Source: Lepisosteus oculatus
Lineage: Eukaryota > Chordata > Actinopteri > Semionotiformes > Lepisosteidae
Length of the DNA: 64,000 nt
Assembly: GCF_040954835.1 (NCBI RefSeq)
Contig: NC_090716.1
Coordinates: 4,141,605 to 4,205,604 of the forward strand
Direction: 5' to 3'
The position numbers and the translations under genes were made by a program. Shown here one piece after another: positions 1-10,290 of the stretch. Below the pieces are notes generated by a model that was not told the DNA's origin, did not search any database, and worked only from the letters and a program-made list of their open reading frames with translations. How positions within the stretch are numbered: position 1 is the stretch's first letter; each line of letters opens with the position of its first letter.

Positions 1-531
1 ACCCTGTCCAACGCGGTCATCTACTACACCGTGCGGGACAACATGTGGACCGAGACCAACCCGCTGGACACCGCCGTGTCCGGGGCGGCCGGGGTCAACC
101 TGGGGGGCACCATCTACCTGCTGGGCGGCGAGGAGAACGACATGGACTTCTTCACCAAGCCCTCGCGGCTCATCCAGTGCTTCGACACGGCCGCCCAGAA
201 GTGCCACACCAAGCCCTACCTGCTGCCCTTCGCCGGCTGCATGCACGCCACGGCCCACAAGGACCTGATCTTCGTCGTGGCCGAGGGCGACTCGCTGGTG
301 TGCTACAACCCCCTGCTGGACAGCTTCACCCGCCTGCGCTTCCCGGAGGTGTGGAGCTGCGTGCCCTCGCTCTGGAAGGTGGCCAGCTGCAACGGCTGCA
401 TCTACGTCTTCCGGGACAAGTGCAAGAAGGGCGACGCCAACACGCTCAAGTTCAACCCCGCCACCTCGGTGGTGTCCGTCATCAAGGGCATCAAGATCCT
501 CCTGACGAACTGGCAGTTCGTTCTGGCCTGA
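1..531 (+). CDS. KBTBD4: KBTBD4, last coding exon (kelch C-terminus, 5' partial)
   Basis: Frame 1 is open from the first base to a TGA at 529-531, giving 176 residues and cut at the left edge of the window. The protein has kelch-type strands, for example the GG-containing segment LGGTIYLLGG at fragment residues 34-43, KDLIFVVAEGDSLVCYNP around residues 85-102, and NGCIYVFRDKC further on. It ends in NWQFVLA. I recognise this as the C-terminal part of the kelch propeller of KBTBD4; the BTB and BACK domains and the first blades lie outside the window. KBTBD4 is a substrate adaptor for CUL3 ubiquitin ligases, and CoREST corepressor components are known targets. The neighbouring PTPMT1 and CELF1 in the expected orientation support the call. 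The exon is GC-rich with no internal splice signal needed. An ATG or GTG start inside this exon should not be taken as the real start. Confidence 0.95.
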   Translation, partial: TLSNAVIYYTVRDNMWTETNPLDTAVSGAAGVNLGGTIYLLGGEENDMDFFTKPSRLIQCFDTAAQKCHTKPYLLPFAGCMHATAHKDLIFVVAEGDSLVCYNPLLDSFTRLRFPEVWSCVPSLWKVASCNGCIYVFRDKCKKGDANTLKFNPATSVVSVIKGIKILLTNWQFVLA

Positions 532-1995
532 TCACAACCCCCCTGCCCCCCCGTTCCTCCACCCCGTCCCCCGGCCCTCTCCCCTCCTCCCGGGAGAGGG
601 GGCGCTGCGAGCCCTTCACTCTGCGAGCTCTCCGTCCCGCTGCCAAGGGAGAAGGGGAAAAAAATAACCCCCATCCGGCGGACCGGGATAACCAGAGGGC
701 TCGGATGTTTGGAGGAGCGCGGATCCGCCCCCGAGAGTCCCAGCTTTGTGATTCCGACGCCACGCGCAGCAGGGCGATTCATGCCGAGCTGCGGATGCTG
801 AAACCCCACACTAAGAGCCTCGGCAGCTCTCGAAGACGAAAAATACGATTTCCCACTGGCAGACGCTGACCGTCTTGCTCCTGTGGTCTGTGACCTGTCC
901 GTTACCCATGAATTTTCTCGGGTTTGTTCGCCTGCTGCAGACTCTGTTTGATGATTCTCCTGTACGATAGCTTGGTTTGATATGTTTTGCCTTTTCCTGC
1001 ATTTTCAGAGGGGTCTTTCGGCGTGTGGAATACCCTAATGCCACCTTAACGCCGCCATCACCTTGCACTGAACCGACAGTCGAGTATTTCACAGCTTCAT
1101 TCCATGCAGACATGGAGTGACTGCCCTTCCTCGTTTTCTCCCGTTAATAATTCATGCGCAGCGCCAACTGCTGTTCCCTTCAAGGTGAAACAAACAGCTC
1201 ATCAAGGGCAGACAGCCTTTTGGAGCGATTTACTGGTGAAAGACCGGTGAAAGTGGATTGTGTTTTTGGACAAACTAATTTTATTGTTTGACCATCGTGC
1301 CACTGTAGACAGTGAAAAGGTGTGGCTGGTGGGGTTGATACTCTTGTGGTGTTAATAGCATTTTTTGCTGTCCTGAATAATGAAGGCAAACCGATTCCAC
1401 GTGCCATTTCATGCGCCAGTCCAAAAAACAAGAAATCAAGGCTAAAGCTCCAGGCCTCGCAGCCTGCCTCTGTCGAAGGATGGGAGGTCCTCCATGTGGC
1501 AGGGTCAAGCAGAACCATGGCGAGGAGCTGGCTGGTGACCATCGCTGCAGATAGGAGGACCGTTTCTGGCGAGATTGTCTCATTTTCTGCTTCGCCTCTC
1601 TCGCGCCCTCTTGGCAGTGGCAGGAGGAGCCTGTGGAAAGGAGGAGCGCTCTGGACACACAGAAGGCGATGTTCTTTCAGTTTAATAGCTTCTGTGAAGC
1701 TAGATGCCACCATCCACCCACGCGGACCGAGGAGACTTTTGTGTTTTTCCAAGAACGGCGGGATCTGGTGTTGTGCACGATACACGGAGCTGAATCCGAA
1801 GTGCAGCTTGCCCCGCTTTCCTACCATCGCTGGATCAATCGCCTGTAGAGCTCGGTTGTAAAGAAACCAAGCCCGATCGACCAACAGAACCGAGGTTTTC
1901 TGTGCAGATGTATATGAGGAAGATATTTCCCTGTATGTAAATGTTTTTCTAAAGTAGCTTTGCAACAAGTATCTATTAAAAAAAAAACGCCGTAT
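532..1995 (+). other. KBTBD4: Probable KBTBD4 3' UTR
   Basis: Sequence directly after the KBTBD4 stop. It begins with a C-rich stretch and has no further kelch coding. A candidate poly(A) hexamer ATTAAA lies at 1975-1980, so the UTR may end near 2.0 kb; a later AATAAA is at 2925-2930. The region carries long overlapping open frames on both strands (279 codons on the minus strand, 179 on the plus) that I do not recognise and treat as chance. The 3' end is inferred from hexamers only. Confidence 0.55.
1975..1980 (+). terminator. KBTBD4: Candidate KBTBD4 poly(A) signal (ATTAAA)
   Basis: The ATTAAA variant hexamer is about 1.45 kb after the KBTBD4 stop and is followed by an A-run. AATAAA copies further downstream at 2925-2930 and 3057-3062 are alternatives. 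Confidence 0.35.
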
Positions 1996-4830
1996 GTGAC
2001 TTACTATTAAGTTTAACACTACTCGTGGTTTGAAATATCAGTTAGTTTTCCTGCTCTTCGTTACAATTTGAACCACACCTTGAATATCCGATGTAGTAAA
2101 GGGTTCCTTTAATGCAGACTTTCGGAGATTCAGATGTTGAGGATATGTGAAGCAATGTACTTTTCAGAGGAGAAGCATGGACGCATTTAACAAACACTGA
2201 AACAACTTGTAAAAATAAGTTTTATTAGATTTATAAGAGATGTATAATATACAGGTTAAAAAACAAGGTTACAGCTGTTCATGACTCAGTGTTATTTTGA
2301 GAATGTGTTAACAAGCATGTTAAATACATTTAAGCTTTTTACAGCTTTTTGGTGATATTGCTTGTTCATGTTTAATTTGAAACGTTGATAGTCAGATAGG
2401 ACTGAAACAAGCTAAATAGTAATAAGTGAGGGAGTGGGAGTGAGCTGTTGTTTTCACATAGGTGAAAGCTGACCACTGTTTCATAAAGCAATGAATCAAT
2501 CAATCAATGAAGGAGCTGCTGGAATTGGCATCAGGAAAGGCTATTTTCCAGTTGTGAAAGTCCCATAAACAGACCACGACAGCAGTGTCAGAGAAATAGC
2601 CCCTGAGGTGAGAAAGCATATGCTTGGAAAACTAGAATCACTTGCTTAGCCATGGGGAAAAAACAATCTGTGTGACATTATCCCCCAGGAACGGAGACTA
2701 GAGAACCGTGTCTGGTCCTACAGGATTACTGCACATATTTCGCAACTTTATTCCTGCTTAAATTAGGATTCAGTACTGGCACAGGTTCTCTTTTCCAAGA
2801 CTGTTCTCAACTGCTTCATGCATGTTCAGCTCAATCCATTGACTGTGGCAGTCGGATGTCAGCAGTCGGTAGGCAATGTGAGAGTTCCGTCATCTGGCAG
2901 AGGCCTAACTGACAAATTCCCATGAATAAAATGTCCTAATGTTAAGATCAGATCTGCATGTTTTGATTCCAGGAAACTGCATTTCCCAGCCTGTATGCTG
3001 CGGTCTGCCCTCAGGCATTAGCAGGAAAAGTCACATATGAGGAAAAGTAAAAACTGAATAAAGGAAATATTGTGTACACACGTATTAGTTTTGTGGAGTC
3101 ACCCAAGTGTCATGTTGCACATGAGACAGGGGCCAAGCTCTGGGGGTTGTGTGGCACGCAAGGTCAGTTTTAAAGTCTGACAGAGAAAAAAACAACGTCC
3201 GAGATCACCTGCGCAAGAGCTCCGTGTTTCACCAGGATAAGGTGACTGTGCACGTTCAAGCCAACTCAGACTCAGCACTGACATAAGTTGTTTATAATTA
3301 TTAGTGATGAGGTGCACGGGCTGGGAAAGTGTAGACAAGGGTGTGACACAAAACCTTTATATTCAAGTCTGCCCTGGAACAGATGCTGAGAGACGCTGCT
3401 TTGAAAAGCTGGCGAGCGCCGTGCATCTCGGCAACACCATCGAGCCCCATACAGGCAAGAAATGTTATGAATCCAAAGCCCTTCCACCAAAGTGGTACTT
3501 GACTTGGAAGTGGCACAGCCTCCTCGTAATTAGCCTTCGCAGTATTTCTGTTTAAAAAGCACTTCCATTGATGACACACTCACTTTTCCAGGCACAGCCG
3601 CCTTAAGCTGCGTCGAGTGGTGTTGCTACTTCCTCGAGAGCGGGTCTCTTGATTTGTGTCCACATCAGATAAGCAGTCCTTTCACTGAAGGGGGCACACT
3701 TTTTCCCTAACGGCCCACCACACAACCACGGTACAGGCAGCTCATTTCACCCTCGAGACGATTCTAAGATGCGGGGTATCGAAAAGAATGTGAAACTCGG
3801 CACGGGCCAGCAGTCAGAAGCGTTCGCCAATGGTGAAAAGTAAGCTATTTATTTACATTCACAAATACAAGAAACAAAATGAGCCAGACACACAAATTAG
3901 GTTTTCATGTTTCATATCTTAACACTTTAACTGCCTTAAAATGAGGTACATGGCAACTAGATGCATTCAAAAGAAGTAAAGAAATAATATATACAGTAGA
4001 AGCATTAAGGAACATCTTTCATTAGGCATTTTATTTCTATTTTAATCTATTTTATTCAGATTGAATCTTTACTTAACCTTAAGAGAGCCCTTGGGTCATC
4101 ACGGTTTGGGATTCACAGGAAAAAGAAAACATTGAGTGTCTGACTGAAGTTTTCTTATAATTCCAACCTGCTGGAATGCACCAGGTTTCCAAAAAATCAT
4201 AATCATGTTTTGGAGAGAATAGTAAATCCCCTAGAATAACACTTGAGAGGACATGTGTCACTTGTTCCAATACAAAATGTTTTTCAAAGTACAGTATTCT
4301 TGCAAGCACAAGGACATTGGTATTCTGCTTTGTTTTGAGAAATCAAACAAGGAACTGAAAACACCAGTTACTGTCACTGGTAGATTTACAATAAAGGGAA
4401 CAGATCTGCAGATTCTTGCCAACAGGTGGTTTCAGTTGATAAATTAAGTAAAATTATAATAACGTTTATTTTTGAAGAAAGTTGGCCTGGACATCACTGG
4501 CAATCCTAAAACTCATCAACAGAGACAGGTCTCTATACCTTCCAACAGACAGCAAGACAGCAATATTTTCGCTGCAGATTAAACAAAATTGCAGCTTGAG
4601 ATGATGGGTTTTTAAAGAAACATTTGGAACAACACATTTCATTGTTTTCAGTGCAGTTCAAATGGTTTTATGCATTTACATACTGTACAATACATTCTTC
4701 TCACATTAAGCTTGAATATTGCATGTGACAGACGTACAGTAAGAGTACTTCCATCCCCTTTAATTTCGAATGCTCTCCTATGGAATTCACATATCCAAAA
4801 CACTGCAAAGTTTCCTCGTAAAACGTAGGC
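1996..4830. other. Convergent spacer between KBTBD4 and PTPMT1
   Basis: No coding exon is recognisable here. It is AT-rich with a short (aatc)n run near 2490-2508. Plus-strand poly(A) hexamers occur at 2925-2930, 3057-3062 and 4390-4395. Minus-strand hexamers (TTTATT on the plus strand) occur at 2222-2227, 3848-3853, 4030-4035, 4051-4056 and 4465-4470. The right half is probably PTPMT1 3' UTR. I see no dispersed repeat until about 4832. Confidence 0.5.
4759..4764 (-). terminator. PTPMT1: Candidate PTPMT1 poly(A) signal
   Basis: Reads ATTAAA on the minus strand, about 455 nt after the PTPMT1 stop, and is the closest of several hexamers. AATAAA on the minus strand at 4465-4470, 4051-4056, 4030-4035 and 3848-3853 are alternatives. 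Which is used cannot be told from sequence. Confidence 0.3.
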
Positions 4831-4831
4831 T

Positions 4832-5168
4832 TGAGTGGTGGCACAGTTGTGCAGTGTTTAGCTCTGCTGCCTGGCAGCACTGGGGTCCCGGGTTCAATTC
4901 CAGACCTGGGGTGCTGTATGTTTGGGGCTTGTATGTTCTCCCTGTGTTTGGATGGGTTTCCAACGGGTGCTCTGGTTTCCTCTCCCATTCTTAAGAGATA
5001 ATGGTAGGCTAAGTGGCTTCTGGGTAAAGTGGTCCTGCTGCAAGTCTGTCTGTGTCTGGGTGTACCCTGCAGTGGACTGGTGTCACCCTCCGAGGGGTAT
5101 CCTGCCTCGTGCCCAGTGCTTCCCAGGAGGGGCTCCTGCCCGCCGTGACCCTGCATTGGATACACGGC
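4832..5168 (+). repeat. Dispersed tRNA-headed SINE-like repeat, copy 1
   Basis: It starts with a tRNA-like head carrying a B-box-like GGGTTCAATTCC near 4889. It continues through the diagnostic segments 'tgtatgttctccctgtg', 'gtgctctggtttcctc', 'ctgcagtggactggtgtc' and 'ccagtgcttcccaggagg'. Other copies in this window are at 7.3, 8.7, 15.1 and 28.9 kb. It begins about 50 bp beyond the PTPMT1 stop codon, so the PTPMT1 3' UTR would carry it in antisense. Confidence 0.8.
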
Positions 5169-5218
5169 CATCGAAATCAATGCGATTCAGGCTGGATCGT
5201 CGACTGCTCCCTCTCCCG

Positions 5219-5350
5219 TCAGCTGGAATCCTGTGCGCAAACCTGCCGATGGTACTGGTGCAGCACCTCCATCTGCGCGGCGCGGACAAGGATGTGAGGG
5301 CGCACCGAGGCCAGGGCCCTGCACGCCTCCTCGGGGCTCCAGCAGTGCAG
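5219..5350 (-). CDS. PTPMT1: PTPMT1 coding exon 4 (C-terminal)
   Basis: 43 codons plus TGA at 5221-5219, beginning LHCWSPEEACRALASVRPHI, which aligns with the human VHKWSPEEAVRAIAKIRSYI. The acceptor is CTTTGTGTCCAG immediately before 5350, and the next bases upstream are the intron-3 minisatellite. The tail ends VCAQDSS, shorter than in mammals. The phase 0 entry matches the exon 3 donor exactly. Confidence 0.93.
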   Translation of the reverse strand: MHCWSPEEACRALASVRPHILVRAAQMEVLHQYHRQVCAQDSS

Positions 5351-8300
5351 CTGGACACAAAGAGAGACAGCAGAGCCCCGTCAGACACAAAGAGAGACAG
5401 CAGAGCCCCGTCAGACACAAGAGAAGACAGCAGAGCCCCGTCAGACACAAGAGAAGACAGCAGAGCCCCGTCAGACACAAGAGAAGACAGCAGAGCCCCG
5501 TCAGACACAAGAGAAGACAGCAGAGCCCCGTCAGACACAAAGAGAGACAGCAGAGCCCCCTCAGACACAAAGAGAAGACAGCAGAGCCCCGTCAGACACA
5601 AAGAAAAGACAGCAGAGCCCCGTCAGACACAAAGAAAAGACAGCAGAGCCCCGTCAGACACAAAGAAAAGACAGCAGAGCCCCGTCAGACACAAAGAAAA
5701 GACAGCAGAGCCCCGTCAGACACAAAGAGAGACAGCGGAGCCCAGTCAGACACAAGAGAAGACAGCGGAGCCCAGTCAGACACAAGAGAAGACAGCGGAG
5801 CCCAGTCAGACACAAAGAGAAGACAGCGGAGCCCCCTCAGACACAAAGAGAAGACAGCGGAGCCCCCTCAGACACAAAGAGAAGACAGCGGAGCCCCCTC
5901 AGACACAAAGAGAAGACAGCGGAGCCCCCTCAGACACAAAGAGAAGACAGCGGAGCCCAGTCAGACACAAGAGAAGACAGCGGAGCCCAGTCAGACACAA
6001 AGAGAAGACAGCGGAGCCCAGTCAGACACAAAGAGAAGACAGCGGAGCCCCCTCAGACACAAAGAGAAGACAGCAGAGCCCCCTCAGACACAAAGAGAAG
6101 ACAGCAGAGCCCCCTCAGACACAAAGAGAAGACAGCAGAGCCCCCTCAGACATCTCCCAGGACTGCTCCTGAAGCTGGAGAGAACACTAACATGCACCGA
6201 TCGGCACCAGCCAGGACACGTCAGACTCCACTCTGCGTGGCCAGGATCCTTCTGCTAGAGCAGTTGACGGCTTACAGATAAAGAGGAATCAGCTTCAGTG
6301 TTTGAAGATATTTTTTTTCCCCACTCATGTGAAAAATGTGTGGCGAGTCATCAATTATAGACAGAAGTTATTTGCATTCAACATAAAGACTTTAGTTACA
6401 CCTCAGAGGAAACCTACCCCAAAAAAGCAACACTTCAACATGTAATATATCTTTTAGTTAATATTTTATGCTTTGTTCATAGATGGATAATGGTACGTAC
6501 ATAAGATACTGCTCTACTGTGCTTGAAGATGGAATATCCCTCATATACAATAAGGTGGTTAATTCAATATCAGGATATTGCATGTAATTAGCATTTTAAT
6601 CCCAATGCACTTTAAATGCTGAAGGGGACCCAGGTCATCCACCCTTGATGTGCAGCTGGACCTGCTGTCCCATTTCGCTGTAGGTCAGGTGGAGTAGTGA
6701 GAAACATCCTGTAGGACTGAGCAAGATCAAAGTGGAATTGAACGACTGCCCTGGGGTTAGAAATCCCACTACTAACACCAGTGACACATGCCCTGTAATA
6801 ACCCAGCGGCCAGGACCCGTGGTTCAGTGTTTCATCCCGAGGGATTCCAGCTCAATCCACAGGAATAGCGATCATATGACTTTATCTCTCTCTCCATCTC
6901 TTTAAGGTGGGAATCGACGTCTAGGTCCTTTTCCAACGATGGCTCACTCGCCTCGCGCGCCTCCCTCGACCTACCCGGATCAGATACGCGGCCACCACGG
7001 TCGCGCTGCGCGACCTCCCGGCCTTGCAGTGCACGTAGACGCTGGCCCCCCGCTGGCGGTGCCGCAGCGCGAACTCCACCCCCCTGCGCAGGTCCTCCAG
7101 GCTGGGCACCCCGGTCAGGTCCACCGTGCTGAGCCTCAGCTGCTCCACTCCCGCCTCCCTCCAGTCCTGCGGAGGAACGGACAGGCGGGGCGCCCCCCAG
7201 CGTCGGCGTGAGCATCATCCAGCAGCACTGTCACCCAGCTACCGCGGTTAATGCGTTCAGTTCAATTCAAGCTGTACTGTCCCCTGGCAGGAGCCCGACG
7301 CTACATCCACCCATTCTGGCTGCTTTATCCAGCACTGGGTCGCAGGGAAGCCGGAGTCTGTCCCAGCGAGCAACAGGCACAAGGCGGGATACACCCTGGC
7401 CGAGACGTCAGTCCCCCGCAGGGCAGACGCACGCACACCTGGGCCAGTTTCCCCAGAAGCCAGTATGTCTCTGGAACATGGGGAGGACGCACAAGCTCCA
7501 CGCAGAGGGAACCCCAGTGCTCTGAGGCAGCGATGCTAAAGACCGCGGCACTGTGCCCACCACAACAACACAACAATACAACAGGAACAGGCAGTCTTTG
7601 CTGGTTACACTGTACCACGGCGATAAAGAGGGTTTCGTTGTTTCGGAGTGAGAAGGCAGAAGGGCTGAAAGATTTCACAAGTCTTGTGCCACTACTACTA
7701 CACCTGGGGACACAAAGACATTCTATAGAACCCTCTGCATGTAGAGGGGAATTCTGTCTACCTTCACGTAGCTGAGTTTCTTAAACAAAACTGCTGGTGT
7801 ATGTAGCACATATTCATAGCTTTGCCATGCATTATCATGGCTTCTCTGCACAGTCAGTATCAAGCCTTGCAGTAGCTCCACGACGCTCTGCGATTTCCCT
7901 GAACCCTACTGCACCCTGTTTTCAAATTAATACAACAGTAATTTTGATCTTGATCTGTGTTCATTTGTCCTCCCTAAAAGCCAGGCCCTGTCCAGGTTAT
8001 ACAAGCAGCGCAGCCTGTGTCCAGTACATTACAGTCCCTGCAGGTATTTTTAAGGCCCAGCGCCATTCCCCATTTCGGGCGACACCTGCACACCCCCACA
8101 CCTGACACTGGAGGACCTGAGCGAGCAGGGCGTGGGCCTGCGCCTTCCTGCAGACTGAGCAGGGCACAATCTCAGAGCAGATGAGTGAGAAGGACCCTGC
8201 TGGTCTTTCTGTGTGAGAAAGACGCTGTTAAAAATAAATAAACTACGAGTCTCCAAGGATACCGGTTTCGAGCGTCAGAGCTCCTTCTGTTAGCAGCAGA

Positions 8301-9963
8301 CAGGCCGGCTGTGATCTCCTCACCTCAGCCGAGTTGCAGAAGTATTTGGTTTCATATTCCTCGTTCATGGTGATCACCCCTCTCACGTTCTGTTCCCGGA
8401 CCAGCTGCAACACAGAGCGCACAGCAGGTGAGCAGCGCGGGGGGCGACGAGTCCACAGGCCATTCGATGACACAGAAACCGAAGTAGCGTAACTATATCT
8501 GCACGCGTACCGTTCTTCTGTATAATTCGGCTTATAACTACCGTCCATTCACCAGACAAATAAACTAAAGTGGTATGACCTGTATTTCCTCAACAGAAAA
8601 AATAAAAGCAGCTATTTTTACATTTTTTAAATGTTTAAATAAGGCCAAATGCTCAATTATCAGTCCATCCATTTTCAAAGTGATTCGTCCAATTCTGGGT
8701 CATGGGGCAACCAGAGTCTATCCTGGCAGGCCAAGGGTGCAAGGGACAGGATAAACTCTGGGTAGATAGACTGAAAAACAGACACAAGTGCACTAAGGGC
8801 AATTGGCCTACCAATTCTTTGGACTGCTGGGGGAAATCAGACCGCTCGGAGGAAACTCCTGGGGAGAACATGCAAACTCCACACAGATAGCACCCCAGGA
8901 ATTGAACCCAGGGCCCCAACCCTGCGAAGCAGCAACAGTAACCACTGTGCCACACTCTGTAACGGTCCTCATTGATGTTAATTTATCTGAGGCCTTCATT
9001 CAATGTGACTGAGAATTGTAAAAATTAAAATACAGCAAAAAGCATTTTGTGTCATGCAGAAAAGGCTAAGGATTTGTCAATGCAAGAGCAGAGCAGTTAT
9101 ACCAAACACAGTGAAGAGTTACAGAACATAAAAGTACAGTTACACAGCAGACAAGTGTGTCAGCCACAATTGTAATGGATTTGAGATTGGCTCAGATACC
9201 CAGGTGAAAACATTTAATCGCTTTATCATTTCAGACTCACAAATGATACAATTTGGACAGCATTTTATAGAAACGATATTGCCATTATGGAATCAGTGCA
9301 GAGAAGGGCAACTAGATACATTCTGGAGCCAAGCTGAAGGGACTGAGTCTCTTTAGTCAGAAGAGTGCCACCGTGTAACAGGGCATTCTACAGAAATGTG
9401 CCTATACCGTGCAATGTCTGAGCGGTATAAGACCGTCGTCGTCCGCCTCTGCCATCAAAAACACATTCCTTCAGGTTTTCCCAGGTGTTACTAAAAACTT
9501 CCTCTTCCTTAACATTTTATTTCTGACGGCGTACTAGTTATTTTATAGCTTCACTACTTAGCGTTTCGAGATATCGTCACAGGTACCCCCCCATAAGAAT
9601 CCATTTTATTTATATATAGCGCCTTTCAATGCAGCGCATTCTCACGGCTGTGTATTAAAAAACATGTCGCGCTGGGTTTTACACACACACACTCGAATGC
9701 AGCGAACTGTTTTACGATATTTCACCGCGGTGTCGAAAATCCGATTGAGTTTATTCCTCCCCCCCACAAACTCGGCAAATCCAAAACTTCCGTGTGCACG
9801 GAGTTCAACACGTCACCTCATCCGTCATCCACCTGAACGGCAGCGCTCCGAGCACGACCGTGTGATCCACCCTGTCGAACCAGCGCCTGGGCGAGATCTT
9901 CTCCATGCACACGTTGTAGGCCAGGGTGGGGTAGAAGAGTACTCTCGCTAACACCCCTGCCAT
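5219..9963 (-). CDS. PTPMT1: PTPMT1, mitochondrial phosphatidylglycerophosphate phosphatase (4 exons)
   Basis: Join on the minus strand of 9963-9817, 8404-8324, 7166-6975 and 5350-5219, giving 183 residues. All junctions are phase 0 with GT-AG introns. PTPMT1 is a dual-specificity-type phosphatase of the inner mitochondrial membrane that dephosphorylates phosphatidylglycerophosphate in cardiolipin synthesis. The signature HCKAGRSRS gives CX5R with Cys123 and Arg129; the general-acid Asp is Asp92 in STVDLTG. The N-terminus MAGVLARVLFYPTL matches the family's mitochondrial targeting start. ATG 9963 has a strong Kozak context (GCGGCGATGG); an in-frame ATG at 10059 is probably 5' UTR. The protein is shorter than the human one (about 201 residues), mostly at the C-terminus, and the usual RPGQ of the last exon reads RAAQ. 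It is head to head with CELF1 and tail to tail with KBTBD4. Confidence 0.95.
5354..6150 (-). repeat. 30-31 bp minisatellite in PTPMT1 intron 3
   Basis: About 26 tandem units of 30-31 bp, on the plus strand gacacaaagagagacagcag followed by agccccgtca, with variants (gagaag, gaaaag, agcccagtca, agccccctca). The variants come in homogeneous blocks. On the transcribed (minus) strand each unit reads as a CTGAC element followed by a pyrimidine tract. The array touches the PTPMT1 exon 4 acceptor. The unit length near a multiple of 3 makes long false open frames on both strands. Confidence 0.97.
6151..6974 (-). other. PTPMT1 intron 3, non-repetitive part
   Basis: Intron between exons 3 and 4 outside the minisatellite. 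It is AT-rich, with no exon or recognisable dispersed repeat seen. Confidence 0.6.
6975..7166 (-). CDS. PTPMT1: PTPMT1 coding exon 3 (catalytic)
   Basis: 64 codons, DWREAGVEQLRLSTVD to AAYLIR. The acceptor is CTCCGCAG before 7166 and the donor GTAGGT follows 6975. It contains the Asp of STVDLTG and the P-loop HCKAGRSRS. Phase 0 on both sides. Confidence 0.96.
7301..7563 (-). repeat. Dispersed tRNA-headed SINE-like repeat, copy 2 (inverted), in PTPMT1 intron 2
   Basis: Reverse-complement copy: 'ccacccattctggctgcttt', 'gccggagtctgtcccagcga' and 'aagctccacgcagaggga', ending in 'gcggcactgtgcccacc'. It is diverged. It lies inside intron 2 (7167-8323), whose remainder shows nothing recognisable. 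Confidence 0.75.
8324..8404 (-). CDS. PTPMT1: PTPMT1 coding exon 2
   Basis: 27 codons, LVREQNVRGVITMNEEYETK to CNSAE. The acceptor is TGTGTTGCAG before 8404 and the donor GTGAGG follows 8324. ENVRGVITMNEEYET is the conserved human counterpart. Phase 0 on both sides. Confidence 0.95.
8661..8960 (-). repeat. Dispersed tRNA-headed SINE-like repeat, copy 3 (inverted), in PTPMT1 intron 1
   Basis: Starts 'ccatccattttcaaagtg', contains 'ccagagtctatcctggcagg' and 'gagaacatgcaaactccaca', and ends 'taaccactgtgccacact', the reverse complement of the tRNA-like head. Confidence 0.8.
9238..9372 (+). mobile_element. Decayed LINE reverse-transcriptase fragment (CR1/L2-like)
   Basis: One plus-strand frame reads RNDIAIMESVQRRATRYIL before stops. 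This resembles the 'hLEkVQRRATkhI' segment near the end of the reverse transcriptase of CR1/L2/Jockey-type non-LTR elements. It is short and broken, inside PTPMT1 intron 1. Family assignment is tentative. Confidence 0.55.
9817..9963 (-). CDS. PTPMT1: PTPMT1 coding exon 1
   Basis: 49 codons from ATG 9963 to ...PFRWMTDE. Donor GTGACG is at 9816-9811. It encodes the mitochondrial targeting segment and the start of the phosphatase fold (VVLGALPFR). Confidence 0.93.
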
Positions 9964-10290
9964 CGCCGCCGGTTTCTGCGATGTCCCTCCCCTCTCTATC
10001 TGGGCGCCCAGAGAATAACTTTCAAAACGCACGACCCCTGCCTCTCCCCTCCATTTCAATCAGCCCGGCCAGGGAGAGAGACGCGCACTCCTGCGGTCGG
10101 ACCCGTTCGGTACTGTTCGTGCGCCCCCTGCCGGCCCGGAAGACCCGATTCACGCTCAACCCGCCGGCTGGGCGACCCAGTTTCAAGAAAAGTTCTGTTC
10201 GCCAGGAAGACCCACGCTTTGTTAAAGCCCCCAGACCCGAAAGTCTGTTGCTTTCACTTAATTTGATTTTCACAAGCGTAGCTTGTAAGT
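9964..10290. promoter_or_regulatory. Divergent PTPMT1/CELF1 promoter region (core candidate)
   Basis: GC- and CpG-rich sequence upstream of the PTPMT1 start codon. In human the two genes share a head-to-head promoter, so CELF1 transcription probably also begins at or just right of here. A strong donor GTAAGT at 10285-10290 could close a first non-coding CELF1 exon on the plus strand. No TATA box is obvious. Transcription starts are not determined. Confidence 0.5.

Noticed and set aside
4922..6258. Very long plus-strand open frames (416 and 341 codons) and several on the minus strand over the 5.4-6.1 kb array
   Set aside because: They are translations of a 30-bp minisatellite whose unit is a multiple of three. 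The array lies in PTPMT1 intron 3 and no coding signal is seen.
9982..10059. Upstream in-frame ATG (10059) extending PTPMT1 by 32 codons
   Set aside because: The extension has no similarity to the family, whereas ATG 9963 matches the conserved start and has a strong Kozak context.
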